A DNA stretch of 64,000 nt from Succinivibrio dextrinosolvens DSM 3072 (GCF_900167015.1 NZ_FUXX01000001.1:62001-126000), one strand, 5' to 3'; positions 33,088-42,372 are shown, counted from the first letter of the stretch. Program-made: numbers and translations. Notes: generated from the letters alone by a model not told the origin.

Positions 33088-35250
33088 ATGCAAGACAATT
33101 CACTTTACGATATGGAAAACAGTCTATTAGAGGATGCTCTTGATGCCGATCCTCAGGCTGACAGAATTCTTGAAGGCTTAAATGAGTCTCAGCACGAAGC
33201 TGTCTCATCAGAACTTCGCAACATGCTGATTATTGCCGGTGCAGGTACCGGTAAGACTCGTGTTCTGGTTTCAAGAATCGCCTGGCTGATCAAGCACTTC
33301 CATATTGCGCCACGCAATATTATGGCGGTTACCTTTACCAATAAGGCAGCAACCGAGATGCGTGAAAGACTTGCTCTTATGGTTGGTAATTCTGTTCAGA
33401 TGTCCTTATGGGCTAATACCTTCCATTCCATCTGTTTAAGACTTTTAAGAGCATATGCCTCTTATGCAGGGCTAATTCCCGGCTTTACCATTTTAGATAC
33501 TGATAGTCAGGTATCCCTGGTTAAGCGTCTGATGAAGGACATGAACATCGACACCAAGGAATTTAAGCCATCTGATATTGCTTCAAATATCTCAAAACAG
33601 AAGGAAAACGGAATTCGTGCGCTTGCCTTCAGCAAAATGATCAGCGCCAAATCACCTGATTATGTAAAAGTTACAAGTCAGGTTTACAACGTATATGAAA
33701 GAGTTTGCAATCAGGAAAATTCAGTTGATTTCAGTGAGCTGCTTTTAAGAACTGTTGAGCTTCTTGAGAATAATCAGGAAATCAGAGAGCTTCAGCATCG
33801 AAGATTCAAAGAGATTCTGGTTGATGAGTTTCAGGATACCAATGCAATTCAGTACCGTTTTCTAAGACTGATAGCCGGTCCTGATTCTCATGTGCTGGTG
33901 GTAGGTGACGATGATCAGTCAATCTACGGCTGGCGTGGTGCTGATGTAAGCAACATGAGAAAGTTTTTAAAGGACTTCAGCAATGTTAAGGAAGTTCTTC
34001 TGGCTTTAAACTATCGTTCAACTCAGAAGATTCTTGATGTTGCAAATACCATCATTGGCTTTAACAGTGACCGTCTGATGGAGAAGGTTTTAAAGGGTAA
34101 CTTCGGTGAAGGCGAAAAGGTCAGAATTTTAAACTGTGCCAATAACAAAACCGAATCAAGTGCTGTCTCAGAGCGTATCGCTTCACTGCATGAATCAGGT
34201 GTCGCATACAGAGATATTGCTATTCTGTACCGTAACAACTATCTTTCACTGGATTTTGAGCAGACTCTTTTAAGAAAACATATTCCGTTTGTTATCTACG
34301 GCGGTCAGAAGTTCTTCGAGCGTGCCGAAATCCTTGATGCCATTGCCTATATGCGCATTCTGGTAAATGAGGATGATGACACAGCCTTGCTTAGAATCAT
34401 CAATACTCCTTCAAGAAAGATTGGTCCAAAGGTCGTAGATGGACTTCGAACCATTGCCAACGAGAGAAACTGCTCTCTGATTAAGGCAATGCGTCTGCTT
34501 GAGGCTCATGTTCATTCTGATAATGTTGATAAGACTTTAGCTTCTCTGTACAAAAAGGTTGCTGTTTTCTGCGATCTTTTAAAGGTTCTCAAAGAGAAAA
34601 AGGAATCTCTTTCTCTTTCAGCTTTTGCTGATGAAATGCTGAGAATAACCGGACTTTATCAGTTCTATCAGGAGAAGGATTTTAAGGAAGGCAAGGATAA
34701 CGAGGAGCATTCTCGTTACGCTAACCTTGGTATGCTGATTTCAAATATCAAGGAATTTGAGTCCAACAGCACTGCACCAGCAGTCTCAGATGAATCTGCT
34801 CCTGAGAGTACAGCGGATTCTGATGAGAAGAAAGAGGAAGATCCTCTTTTAACCTATCTTTCCAATATTACACTGGTCTCAACCGGTGAGCTTAATGAGG
34901 ATGGAGAAACTGCAAGCGGTACTGATGCAGTTAACCTTATGACCATGCACTCATCCAAGGGCCTTGAGTTTAAGTATGTATTCCTGGTTGGTTTTGAGAA
35001 GGATATTCTGCCATCAAGAATGTGTGCATTCTCTGACAAATCACTTGCCGAGGAGAGACGTCTTGCCTATGTAGGCGTTACCCGTGCCAAGACTGCCTTA
35101 TATATAAGCTATTCTCAGAATAGAAGTCTGTTTGGTAAGGTTGAGGCTACCGGTGCAAGTTCATTTTTAAGAGAGCTTGTTCGTGAGTACAAAGGCAAGC
35201 ACGATGTGCCTTTAACCATCGAATCAATTAGCTCTGCCTCATATTATTAA
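33088..35250 (+). CDS. uvrD: DNA helicase II UvrD
   Basis: 720 residues, the same length as E. coli UvrD. Superfamily 1A helicase motifs in order: LNESQHEAV, Walker A GAGTGKTRV (about 51-59), TFTNKAA, DEFQDTN (motif II), GDDDQSIYGWRGAD (motif III), YRST, and VNLMTMHSSKGLEF followed by RRLAYVGVTRA. It unwinds DNA in nucleotide excision and mismatch repair. The preceding xerC-yigB genes fix it as UvrD rather than Rep. Two bases separate it from yigB; no clear terminator follows. Confidence 0.95.
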   Translation: MQDNSLYDMENSLLEDALDADPQADRILEGLNESQHEAVSSELRNMLIIAGAGTGKTRVLVSRIAWLIKHFHIAPRNIMAVTFTNKAATEMRERLALMVGNSVQMSLWANTFHSICLRLLRAYASYAGLIPGFTILDTDSQVSLVKRLMKDMNIDTKEFKPSDIASNISKQKENGIRALAFSKMISAKSPDYVKVTSQVYNVYERVCNQENSVDFSELLLRTVELLENNQEIRELQHRRFKEILVDEFQDTNAIQYRFLRLIAGPDSHVLVVGDDDQSIYGWRGADVSNMRKFLKDFSNVKEVLLALNYRSTQKILDVANTIIGFNSDRLMEKVLKGNFGEGEKVRILNCANNKTESSAVSERIASLHESGVAYRDIAILYRNNYLSLDFEQTLLRKHIPFVIYGGQKFFERAEILDAIAYMRILVNEDDDTALLRIINTPSRKIGPKVVDGLRTIANERNCSLIKAMRLLEAHVHSDNVDKTLASLYKKVAVFCDLLKVLKEKKESLSLSAFADEMLRITGLYQFYQEKDFKEGKDNEEHSRYANLGMLISNIKEFESNSTAPAVSDESAPESTADSDEKKEEDPLLTYLSNITLVSTGELNEDGETASGTDAVNLMTMHSSKGLEFKYVFLVGFEKDILPSRMCAFSDKSLAEERRLAYVGVTRAKTALYISYSQNRSLFGKVEATGASSFLRELVREYKGKHDVPLTIESISSASYY

Positions 35251-35270
35251 GATTGCTGGAATCTTTTCTG

Positions 35271-35651
35271 CTACTCGTGTATTTCGAGTGGCAGATTGTC
35301 AGGATCACGGAAAAAAGTCATTTTCTTGTGGGTAAAGGTATCTTCTCTTACTGGCTCAGTTTCAATTCCAAGTCGGTTTAACTCCTTTACTGTCTCTTCC
35401 ACACTCTCAACCCTGAATGCCAGATGACGAAGGCCTGCGTTCTCAGGTCCGCTGCATCTTTTAGGCGCATCTTCCTTAATGAAGAGTTCAATTTCTATAT
35501 CACCGCAGGCAAGATCAATCTTCCAGTCGTTTCTGTCTTCACGATGATTTTCTCTTATAACCTTAAAGCCAAGCAGATCAACATAGAAATGTCTGGATTT
35601 TCGGTAGTCTGTACCGATAATGGCTATGTGATGGACTGCGTTGAAATTCAT
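35271..35651 (-). CDS. VOC-family glyoxalase-like protein (YaeR type)
   Basis: 126 residues from ATG 35651; the longer frame to 35708 has no homology in its first 19 residues. Vicinal-oxygen-chelate fold with metal-ligand candidates His in VHHIAIIGTDY, Glu in IEIELF, His in LRHLAF and Glu in PLEIHE. Pattern and length follow E. coli YaeR closely, including KMTFFRDPDNLPLE. YaeR function is not firmly established. Convergent with uvrD and downstream of the dctP terminator, so probably monocistronic. Confidence 0.87.
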   Translation of the reverse strand: MNFNAVHHIAIIGTDYRKSRHFYVDLLGFKVIRENHREDRNDWKIDLACGDIEIELFIKEDAPKRCSGPENAGLRHLAFRVESVEETVKELNRLGIETEPVREDTFTHKKMTFFRDPDNLPLEIHE

Positions 35652-35692
35652 TGAATAATCCTGTGTTGTTCTTTCAGAGTAAAAGGCAAACA

Positions 35693-35720
35693 AAAAAGGT
35701 AACTTCAAGCGAGGTTACCT
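35693..35720 (-). terminator. Terminator of dctP-like gene
   Basis: AGGTAAC (35698-35704) pairs with GTTACCT (35714-35720); the A-run at 35692-35697 gives U residues on the minus strand. Confidence 0.75.
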
Positions 35721-35775
35721 CTTTAGAATATCTTATTTTTAAAAGAAGGTCATAGACTCTATCCGATAGAATTTG

Positions 35776-36774
35776 TCACTTTGCGTATTTCTTATCAAAG
35801 GCTCTTGCCTTTTCATACAGAGATTTTATCTGAGGATTATTCTTAAGTACGTCCTCGTAGATTGGTTTTACCTTTTCCTGGAATTCATGGACATCAACAT
35901 CAATGAAGGTTACTCCCATTTCCTTTGCCTTCTTTTTGGCGTCCTCTATACTTTTCTTCCATCTTCCGAACTCGACCTTCTGAGCCTCGATGGCGGCTTT
36001 TTTGAACATATCAAAGTCTTCTTCTGGAATAGAGTATAGGAACAGAGATGAGCCTACCAGCATATCAGGACACATCTGATGACGGTCGTAGGTATAGTAT
36101 TTACAGAATTCTCCGTGTTTCTGATCTACAAGGGCCAGCTCATTGTTTTCTGCACCATCCACAATGTTGTTCTTTAAGGCCTTATAAACCTCACCGAAGC
36201 TGATAGTTATATCGTTAGCCCCGAAGTAGTACATAAGGTCCTTGTTGGTTTTGCCACTCTGAATTCTGAATCTCTTTCCTTCCAGATCCTTAACACTCTT
36301 AATCGGAGTCTTTGCATAGAAACTTCTGGTTCCTGCTGTAAAGGCTGCCAGAGGAGTAAATCCGTCCTTATCATTCTCTTCAGCCAGTTCTTCGATTATT
36401 GCAGGATCGGTTATGAACTTCTCATAGATTTCTTCAGATGAGAAAAGATAAGGTAATGAAAATACAGCATATTTCTTGTTGTGAGGCTCCAGATTAGCTG
36501 TAGAGATCGCCATGAACTGGATTGTTCCTGATTTAATCAGATCAATTACATCTTCATTTGAGCCGGATGCATTATTGGCGTAAATCTGAACCTCGTATCT
36601 GTCTCCTGCTTTTTTCTCAACATAGTCCTTAAATGCCAGAAATCCCTGATGGTCAGGATGACTTTCCTCATGGGTATGGGCAATAGCTACAACAGTCTTA
36701 GCCTGTACTGTACCTGCAGTACATAATATTAGTGCAGAAAGAATAACAAGAGATATATATCTTATAATCTTCAT
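35776..36774 (-). CDS. TRAP transporter substrate-binding protein (DctP family), orphan
   Basis: 332 residues from ATG 36774, chosen because GGTGA lies six bases upstream and MKIIRYISL begins a normal signal peptide (about 1-25, ending VQA); GTG 36783 and ATG 36780 are alternatives. DctP fold features include YANNASGSNEDVIDLIKSGTIQ, the central RSFYAKTPIKSVKDLEG and Arg in KRFRIQSG that usually salt-bridges the substrate carboxylate, and DGAENN. It captures a carboxylate in the periplasm for a DctQ-DctM permease. No permease genes are adjacent, so partners must lie elsewhere. Confidence 0.9.
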   Translation of the reverse strand: MKIIRYISLVILSALILCTAGTVQAKTVVAIAHTHEESHPDHQGFLAFKDYVEKKAGDRYEVQIYANNASGSNEDVIDLIKSGTIQFMAISTANLEPHNKKYAVFSLPYLFSSEEIYEKFITDPAIIEELAEENDKDGFTPLAAFTAGTRSFYAKTPIKSVKDLEGKRFRIQSGKTNKDLMYYFGANDITISFGEVYKALKNNIVDGAENNELALVDQKHGEFCKYYTYDRHQMCPDMLVGSSLFLYSIPEEDFDMFKKAAIEAQKVEFGRWKKSIEDAKKKAKEMGVTFIDVDVHEFQEKVKPIYEDVLKNNPQIKSLYEKARAFDKKYAK

Positions 36775-36904
36775 AAACATCACCAGAATAGTTTAATAAG
36801 GTAAACATACTAAAGTATAGGTCACGAATAATTGTTACATTGTGAAACGTATTTATAATTTGAATGATGTTCGATGAAGCAAACGGCATTTTTATCAAAA
36901 AAAA

Positions 36905-37071
36905 TTGCAAACTTTGAAAAAAACTGTGTTATGATACGACCTATCGTTGAGTCCAACGAAATCACCTAGACCTATTTGTAACGGTCTAACATGGAAAAAT
37001 CCTTTTAACTTAATAATTAAGAGATCCTTTCTGCATTCCCCATGCAGACCAATGATTGTAATTTTACTTAT
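36905..37071 (+). promoter_or_regulatory. rho promoter and structured leader
   Basis: TTGCAA (36905-36910) and TATGAT (36930-36935) with a 19-base spacer form a candidate promoter. The transcript leader contains two hairpins: CGTTG/CAACG at 36945-36958 and TAGACC/GGTCTA at 36967-36988. E. coli rho is autoregulated by termination in its leader; the same is plausible here. Confidence 0.5.
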
Positions 37072-38331
37072 ATGAATCTAACCGAATTAAAAAACACTCC
37101 TGTTGCTCAGCTCGTTCAGATGTGTGAGCAGAATGGAATCGAGAACGTTGCCCGCCTAAGTAAGAAAGAAATTATTTTCCAGCTTCTAAAAGCCTCATCA
37201 AAAAACGGTGAAGACATTTTCGGCGAAGGTGTAATTGAAATTCTTCCAGACGGATTTGGTTTCTTAAGAAGTGCTGATTCTTCATACCTAGCAGGTCCTG
37301 ACGATATCTATGTATCTCCAAGTCAGGTCAGAAGATTCAACCTTAGAACAGGCGACTCAATTGCCGGTAAGATTAGACCTCCAAAAGATGGCGAAAAGTA
37401 CTTCGCTTTATTGAAGGTAGATTCTGTAAACAATGACGATCCAGAAAATTCACGTCATAAGATTTTATTCGAGAACCTGACTCCTTTATTTGCTCAGGAC
37501 AGAATGCAGCTTGAGCTTGGTAATGGTTCAAAGGAAGATTTAACTGCAAGAGTTATTGATCTTGTTGCTCCAGTTGGTAAAGGTCAGCGTGGTCTGATTG
37601 TTGCTCCTCCAAAAGCTGGTAAGACCATGCTTCTGCAGAATATTGCCCACTCTATTTCAACCAAGTTCCCTGAGTGTACTCTGATTGTGCTTCTGATCGA
37701 CGAGCGTCCAGAAGAAGTTACCGAAATGCAGCGTAATGTTAAGGGTGAAGTTGTGGCTTCAACCTTCGATGAGCCTGCAGCACGTCACGTTCAGGTTGCT
37801 GAAATGGTTATCGAGAAGGCAAAGAGACTTGTTGAGCATAAGAATGACGTTGTTATTCTTATGGATTCTATCACCCGTCTTGCACGTGCCTACAACACTG
37901 TTATCCCTTCATCAGGCAAGGTTTTAACCGGTGGTGTTGACGCTAATGCTCTACAGAAGCCAAAGCGTCTGTTCGGTGCTGCACGTAACGTTGAGGAAGG
38001 CGGTTCTCTGACCATCATTGCAACAGCTCTGATTGACACCGGCTCAAAGATGGATGAAGTTATTTACGAGGAATTCAAGGGTACTGGTAATATGGAACTT
38101 CATCTGTCACGTAAGATTGCAGAGAAGCGTGTATATCCAGCAATCGATGTTACCCGTTCAGGTACAAGACGTGAAGAGCTTATTACTACTCCTGATGAGC
38201 TGCAGAAGATGTGGATCCTGAGAAAGTTCCTACATCCTATGGGCGAAATCGAGGCTATGGAGTTCTTAATTGATAAGCTGTCCATGACCAAGACCAACAA
38301 TGATTTCTTTGATGTAATGAAGAGAGGCTAA
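37072..38331 (+). CDS. rho: Transcription termination factor Rho
   Basis: 419 residues from ATG 37072, exactly the E. coli length; the frame upstream to 37042 is leader. Begins [12 protein letters not shown]-terminal helix bundle and cold-shock-like RNA-binding domain (GFGFLRS, about 60-70), then the RecA-like ATPase with [25 protein letters not shown] and the secondary RNA-binding Q/R loops. Near-continuous similarity to enteric Rho. trxA, adjacent to rho in E. coli, lies 2.4 kb away on the other strand here. Confidence 0.98.
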   Translation: MNLTELKNTPVAQLVQMCEQNGIENVARLSKKEIIFQLLKASSKNGEDIFGEGVIEILPDGFGFLRSADSSYLAGPDDIYVSPSQVRRFNLRTGDSIAGKIRPPKDGEKYFALLKVDSVNNDDPENSRHKILFENLTPLFAQDRMQLELGNGSKEDLTARVIDLVAPVGKGQRGLIVAPPKAGKTMLLQNIAHSISTKFPECTLIVLLIDERPEEVTEMQRNVKGEVVASTFDEPAARHVQVAEMVIEKAKRLVEHKNDVVILMDSITRLARAYNTVIPSSGKVLTGGVDANALQKPKRLFGAARNVEEGGSLTIIATALIDTGSKMDEVIYEEFKGTGNMELHLSRKIAEKRVYPAIDVTRSGTRREELITTPDELQKMWILRKFLHPMGEIEAMEFLIDKLSMTKTNNDFFDVMKRG

Positions 38332-38355
38332 TCTCTTACCTTCATCAAAGACAAT

Positions 38356-38394
38356 AAATCCCGTTCTACTAAATAGTATGAACGGGATTTTTAG
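38356..38394 (+). terminator. Terminator after rho
   Basis: AAATCCCGTTC and GAACGGGATTT enclose an inner TACT/AGTA stem and are followed by TTTAGTTTT. Confidence 0.87.
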
Positions 38395-38421
38395 TTTTAA
38401 TCCTATCTGAATTGCAGAGTA

Positions 38422-39423
38422 TTACTTACTCTGTTCTGCAATTGCCTTTCTTACAGCCTTAGCCAGGAAGTCAGACATTACATCGCCGTTGTGCTCAAGC
38501 ATCTTAGGGAACATTGAAATAGGTGTTGCACCAGGGAAGGTGTTGATTTCATTGATCAGGATGCCGTCTTCTTTTGACAGGAAGAAGTCGATTCTTGACA
38601 GATCACGTAGCTTCAGACCAACGAAGGCACGACGTGCAAGATCCTGAATGGTTCTGATGTCTTCCTCGGACAGATTCTCAGGAGTTACGGTAGTAATGGT
38701 GCCTGAATCCTTTGAGTATTTCTCATCAAAGGTGTAGAACTTGTTGTCTGGAATGATGATTTCACCTGGACGTGACAGTTTCAGCTCGCCGTTGATTTCA
38801 TAAGCGGCAACCTCAAGCTCGCGGTGAATGATGTTCTTCTCAAGAATAACCTCTGAGCTGAACTGGAATGCCTCGGCAATGCAGTCCCAGACATCATCAC
38901 GCTTGGTTACATGGTAGCAGCCTACTGATGAACCCTGACTTGCAGCCTTTACGTAGATATCCTGATACTTGTCAAAGAAGGCTAGAGCCTCTTCCTTATA
39001 CTTGTCATTCTTTAAAGGAATAATTGCATAAGGTGAATTTGGAATACCTAAAGCATCAAGATACAGCTTGGTGGTGATCTTGTTGAAGCAGTAACGGCTG
39101 GCCTCTGCCTTGCATCCAATATAAGGAATGTTGTGGATTTCAAGGAATGACTGAATATCACCGGTTTCACCTGGAATTCCATGAATACATGGAACAACGC
39201 AGTCTACTTTGATTTCTTTTCCATCTACAGAGAAAATGTTATCGCCAAGAAAAATACCGTTCTTATTATCGTCAACGATAAACTTGTGATTGTGAATTAC
39301 TGCTTTGGTAACTGAAAATTCTGGAGTCTTTTTTAACTGTTCTTCAATGAATTTTGCGCTTAGAAGGGAAATGTCGTGCTCGGAGCCGTCTCCGCCACAT
39401 AGTAAAAGAATGTTGGTACTCAT
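38422..39423 (-). CDS. ddl: D-alanine--D-alanine ligase
   Basis: 333 residues. ATP-grasp enzyme with LLCGGDGSEHDISLLSA at the N-terminus, HGIPGETGDIQSFLE, KAASQGSSVGCYHV (second Ser of the D-Ala site), RIDFFL and metal-binding INEINTFPG near residue 290. It makes the D-Ala-D-Ala end of peptidoglycan precursors. Sequence is somewhat diverged from E. coli DdlA and DdlB, so the A/B suffix is not assigned. AGGATAAAA precedes the start. Monocistronic by context. Confidence 0.95.
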   Translation of the reverse strand: MSTNILLLCGGDGSEHDISLLSAKFIEEQLKKTPEFSVTKAVIHNHKFIVDDNKNGIFLGDNIFSVDGKEIKVDCVVPCIHGIPGETGDIQSFLEIHNIPYIGCKAEASRYCFNKITTKLYLDALGIPNSPYAIIPLKNDKYKEEALAFFDKYQDIYVKAASQGSSVGCYHVTKRDDVWDCIAEAFQFSSEVILEKNIIHRELEVAAYEINGELKLSRPGEIIIPDNKFYTFDEKYSKDSGTITTVTPENLSEEDIRTIQDLARRAFVGLKLRDLSRIDFFLSKEDGILINEINTFPGATPISMFPKMLEHNGDVMSDFLAKAVRKAIAEQSK

Positions 39424-39653
39424 TTTTATCCTAAATAATCTTAAATATGATTGAAAACATGATAGACACTCTAGGTTTTCCTTTCAAGATGTATTTTCGG
39501 ATAATCTCGATTTATACGACCGCCTTTCAATAATTGATCATTTTTTCGAGCAATCTTTTATTTTGCCCTAATTAAGTCATAATCTATTCGTTGTAGTGTA
39601 ACCTCATAAAAAAGTGAAAACTCAAAACGTATAATAAAGAATAAGGCCATGTT

Positions 39654-40490
39654 ATGAAAGTCGATGTCAACAAACCGGTAGAAAATCCTGAATTATTAAA
39701 ATTCCTCAATGAATTAGATAAAACCTCTGATGAGAACAAAAGAAATGACCTATTGGACAATATCGCCAGGGAATTTACTTTAAAATCAAATCTGCTTTCC
39801 ATTGTTAAGGTTGATGATGATGCTATTGCTCAGAAGCAGGATGGACAGAAGTATTTCAAGCAGGACTCCACAATCTCCTTTGTTCAGTTCAAATCTGAAG
39901 ATGATAAGGTATATTTCCCTGCATTTACTGACTGGAATGAACTTAGAAAGGGTGATTCCTACAAGAATGAGTATGTTAAGACTCTGATAATGTCCTTTGA
40001 TGATTATTTTGCTCTGGTTAAAGATTCAGGCGCAGGTGTTGTCATCAACCCTTACAGCCATAATCTTGCATTTACAAATGGTAATCTTCAGTTCATGAAA
40101 CAGCGTAAGGATATGCTGGAAAACGGTCATACCGAGGTAACTGCAAAGAAGGATACTCATGTTCTGATTGGCGATCCTAAGGAATACCCTGATCAGATGG
40201 TAAAGGCAATTACCGATTACTCAAAGACTGTTAAGGACATAAACGCCATCTGGCTTAAGCTTATGGTCCGTGATGAAGAGAAAAGCTATCTTCTGGTTGT
40301 AGATTTCAAAGGTGAAAAACAGAAGATTTTCTCAGGTATAGCGGATGCAGCAAGAGATTATCTGCCAAGCAACATGTACATTGACATGGTTCCTTATGAC
40401 GGAGAGTTTGGACAGAGTGCCGCTAAAACAGGAAAGCCTTTTTACCAGAGAAAGCGCAGACTGTTCGGTCTTTTTCATATTAATAGCTAA
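39654..40490 (+). CDS. SseB-family protein
   Basis: 278 residues, cytoplasmic. N-terminal SseB domain (about 10-130; YFPAFTDWNELRK and VVINPYSHNLAF are typical) and C-terminal SseB domain (about 150-265; PEQ-like KEYPDQMVKAI and LLVVDFKGEKQKIFSGIADAA). SseB in E. coli was named for an enhanced serine sensitivity phenotype; biochemical function is unclear. The final KRRLFGLF is basic. Start supported by AAGGCC ten bases upstream. Confidence 0.85.
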   Translation: MKVDVNKPVENPELLKFLNELDKTSDENKRNDLLDNIAREFTLKSNLLSIVKVDDDAIAQKQDGQKYFKQDSTISFVQFKSEDDKVYFPAFTDWNELRKGDSYKNEYVKTLIMSFDDYFALVKDSGAGVVINPYSHNLAFTNGNLQFMKQRKDMLENGHTEVTAKKDTHVLIGDPKEYPDQMVKAITDYSKTVKDINAIWLKLMVRDEEKSYLLVVDFKGEKQKIFSGIADAARDYLPSNMYIDMVPYDGEFGQSAAKTGKPFYQRKRRLFGLFHINS

Positions 40491-40616
40491 TTGTTTTCTT
40501 TTCACGAAAACGAGGGTAATTTCCTGATCTGTTGCAAAATTTCTGCGCAGAAATAACAGTCTGATAACAGAAAAGAAGTTGTGAAAATGGACAGTAGAAA
40601 AGGAGAAAGGGCTAAA

Positions 40617-40655
40617 TAGAAAAGCTTCCTGTGAATATATCACTTAGGAAGCTTT
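40617..40655 (-). terminator. Terminator of trxA
   Basis: AAAGCTTCCT (40621-40630) pairs with AGGAAGCTTT (40646-40655); on the minus strand the stem is followed by TTCTATTT. It may also serve the convergent SseB-like gene. Confidence 0.7.
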
Positions 40656-40684
40656 CAAATCCTGTTCTCTTTAAACTGGAAGTA

Positions 40685-41008
40685 TTAGATATTGTTCTCG
40701 ATGAATGCCTTAAGCTCATTCTTTGGAAGAGCACCAATCTGGCGGTTAACGATATTTCCGTCCTTGAACAGCAGCATGTTAGGAATGCTCATTACTCCAA
40801 ATTTGGCTGCGTATTCCTGATTCTGGTCAATATCAACCTTAACGAACTTAACGTTTTCCATCTCTTCTGCCAGCTCTTCAATGATAGGACCAACCATTTT
40901 GCATGGTCCACACCACTGAGCCCAGAAGTCAACAAAAACAGGCTTATCTGAATTTAATACTTCCTGTTCAAACTGGCTGTCTTCAATATGTAAAACTTTA
41001 TCGCTCAT
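40685..41008 (-). CDS. trxA: Thioredoxin 1
   Basis: 107 residues with the active site WCGPCK (Cys33 and Cys36), buried Asp in FVDFWA and cis-Pro in MSIPNML. General cytosolic disulfide reductase, and the electron donor for the MsrAB protein in this window. GGAG lies 7 bases before the ATG. Single gene with its own terminator. Confidence 0.98.
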   Translation of the reverse strand: MSDKVLHIEDSQFEQEVLNSDKPVFVDFWAQWCGPCKMVGPIIEELAEEMENVKFVKVDIDQNQEYAAKFGVMSIPNMLLFKDGNIVNRQIGALPKNELKAFIENNI

Positions 41009-41090
41009 AACAAATCTCCAAAAATACTATCTTTTTCTATATTATCATGAGAAATTTTCAGTAAATACAAATTGAAATTAAAAATCAGTT

Positions 41091-41714
41091 CTAGGCAGCA
41101 GTAATTTTTCTGATGATGTACTTAAGCATAACTCCATACACCGGTACGAAAATAATCATATTCGCTGCAAGCTTGACCATATAGTCGAAGGTTGCGATTT
41201 CCACCCAGTGTTCTGCCATGAATGCATCGTTGGTACCGCAGAAGGCAACAGCGAAGAATACATAGGTATCAATAAGATTACCAAAAATGGAGGAGGAGAC
41301 AGGTGCAGGCCACCACAGCTTAAGCTCTCTTAATCTCTGGAATACCAGAATGTCGCACAGCTGACCCAGAATATAGGCTGACAGTGAGGCAATGGTAATT
41401 CTGAAGACAAAGTATGAGAACTGAGACAGATTTGTCAGTCCCTGGAAATCACCGTGTTCAAACAGAGTTCCAATCAGATAGGAAACAATCAGACCTGGAA
41501 TAGTAGCCAGAAAAACAATCTTTCTTGCTCTAATTTTTCCAAAGATTCTGACAGTCAGATCTGTAGTAAGGAAGACGAAAGGATAGGTGAAGGTACCTAC
41601 GGTTGTTACGATTCCAAATAGTTCTAAAGGAATCTGCACAGCGTAGTTACTGACAACAAGGATAATAATATGTGTAAACCAAAGCTTATAAAAAGGGAAA
41701 GAAAATTTGTCCAT
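41091..41714 (-). CDS. yhhQ: Queuosine precursor transporter (YhhQ/VUT family)
   Basis: 207 residues, five or six membrane helices. Typical family landmarks are GTFTYPFVFLTTDLTVRIFG, ARKIVF, and the C-terminal SSIFGNLIDTYVFFAVAF. E. coli YhhQ imports preQ0 and preQ1. The same window encodes QueH, so this organism both handles epoxyqueuosine and scavenges precursors. No strong ribosome site is visible; a stable hairpin with a U-rich 3' side lies 36-56 bases upstream of the start. Confidence 0.9.
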   Translation of the reverse strand: MDKFSFPFYKLWFTHIIILVVSNYAVQIPLELFGIVTTVGTFTYPFVFLTTDLTVRIFGKIRARKIVFLATIPGLIVSYLIGTLFEHGDFQGLTNLSQFSYFVFRITIASLSAYILGQLCDILVFQRLRELKLWWPAPVSSSIFGNLIDTYVFFAVAFCGTNDAFMAEHWVEIATFDYMVKLAANMIIFVPVYGVMLKYIIRKITAA

Positions 41715-41740
41715 TTTGTATTTTCATTTCAGGATTAATT

Positions 41741-41770
41741 AAAAGAAAGAACCTAGCAGAACGCTAAGGT
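41741..41770 (-). promoter_or_regulatory. Candidate attenuator hairpin upstream of yhhQ
   Basis: On the minus strand ACCTTAGC and GCTAGGT pair around GTTCT, with one bulged base, and are followed by TTCTTTCTTTT before the yhhQ start. A terminator-like element in a 5' leader suggests conditional read-through, for example by a preQ1-type riboswitch, but I cannot fit a known aptamer consensus. Confidence 0.4.
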
Positions 41771-41946
41771 CCGCCGTAAAGTGAGCCTATTCTATTCCTT
41801 TTTATGATGTATTTCACATTATTTTTGCGTTATCCTGCAAAGATGTTGAAATTCCGAGGAATATAATCAGCCTGTGTATTCTAACTTCGACCTAATTTTC
41901 AAGGTCTATACTAAAAATTGTAGTTTGTTTTCTTGTAAGGATGAGT

Positions 41947-42342
41947 ATGAAAGCTTTAAAAATATTAGTTCTTGCAGCTGCAGTATGCAGTTTTTCCTCT
42001 TTGGCCGCAGATAATGCTTCAACAAATGAGTCTTTAGGTGACAAGATGTCAGCAATCGGCTCAAATATTCAGAAGAAAGGTGCAAAGGTAGGAGAGAAAA
42101 TCTCTGACGGTGCGGTTTATACCAAGGATAAGGTAGTTGATGGCTATGACTACACTAAAGACAAGGTTGTAGACGGGTATGACTGGACCAAGGATAAGGT
42201 TAAAAAAGGCGCAGACTATACCAAGGACAAGGCTGTAGACGGCTATGAGTGGTCCAAGGATAAGGTTCAGAAAGGCGCTGACTACACCAAGAAAAAATTC
42301 AATAACGGTGTCGATTACGTGAAGGATAAGACCTCAGATTAA
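41947..42342 (+). CDS. Exported lysine-rich protein with 11-residue repeats
   Basis: 131 residues from ATG 41947 (AAGGA six bases upstream; ATG 41941 would overlap it). Signal peptide about 1-20 (FSSLA). Residues 58-131 are six complete 11-residue units plus a partial seventh: YTKDKVVDGYD twice, WTKDKVKKGAD, YTKDKAVDGYE, WSKDKVQKGAD, YTKKKFNNGVD and YVKDKTSD; a diverged unit precedes at 47-57. Undecad periodicity with regular Lys and aromatic positions suggests an amphipathic helix lying on a membrane or wall, as in apolipoproteins and synuclein-like proteins. Function unknown. Confidence 0.8.
   Translation: MKALKILVLAAAVCSFSSLAADNASTNESLGDKMSAIGSNIQKKGAKVGEKISDGAVYTKDKVVDGYDYTKDKVVDGYDWTKDKVKKGADYTKDKAVDGYEWSKDKVQKGADYTKKKFNNGVDYVKDKTSD
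42118..42339 (+). repeat. Tandem 33-bp coding repeats
   Basis: Six and two-thirds copies of a 33-base unit encoding the YTKDKVVDGYD-type undecapeptide; adjacent copies differ at synonymous and replacement sites, so the array is not freshly expanded. Confidence 0.85.
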
Positions 42343-42372
42343 CAGTTTTCTTTTTCCACTCAATCTTCAATT

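Noticed and set aside
40332-40643. 103-residue minus-strand ORF beside trxA
   Set aside because: Antisense to the end of the SseB-like gene, covers the trxA terminator, and has no family resemblance.
42118-42339. Tandem 33-bp units as a CRISPR-like array
   Set aside because: The units are contiguous coding repeats without spacers and stay in one reading frame.
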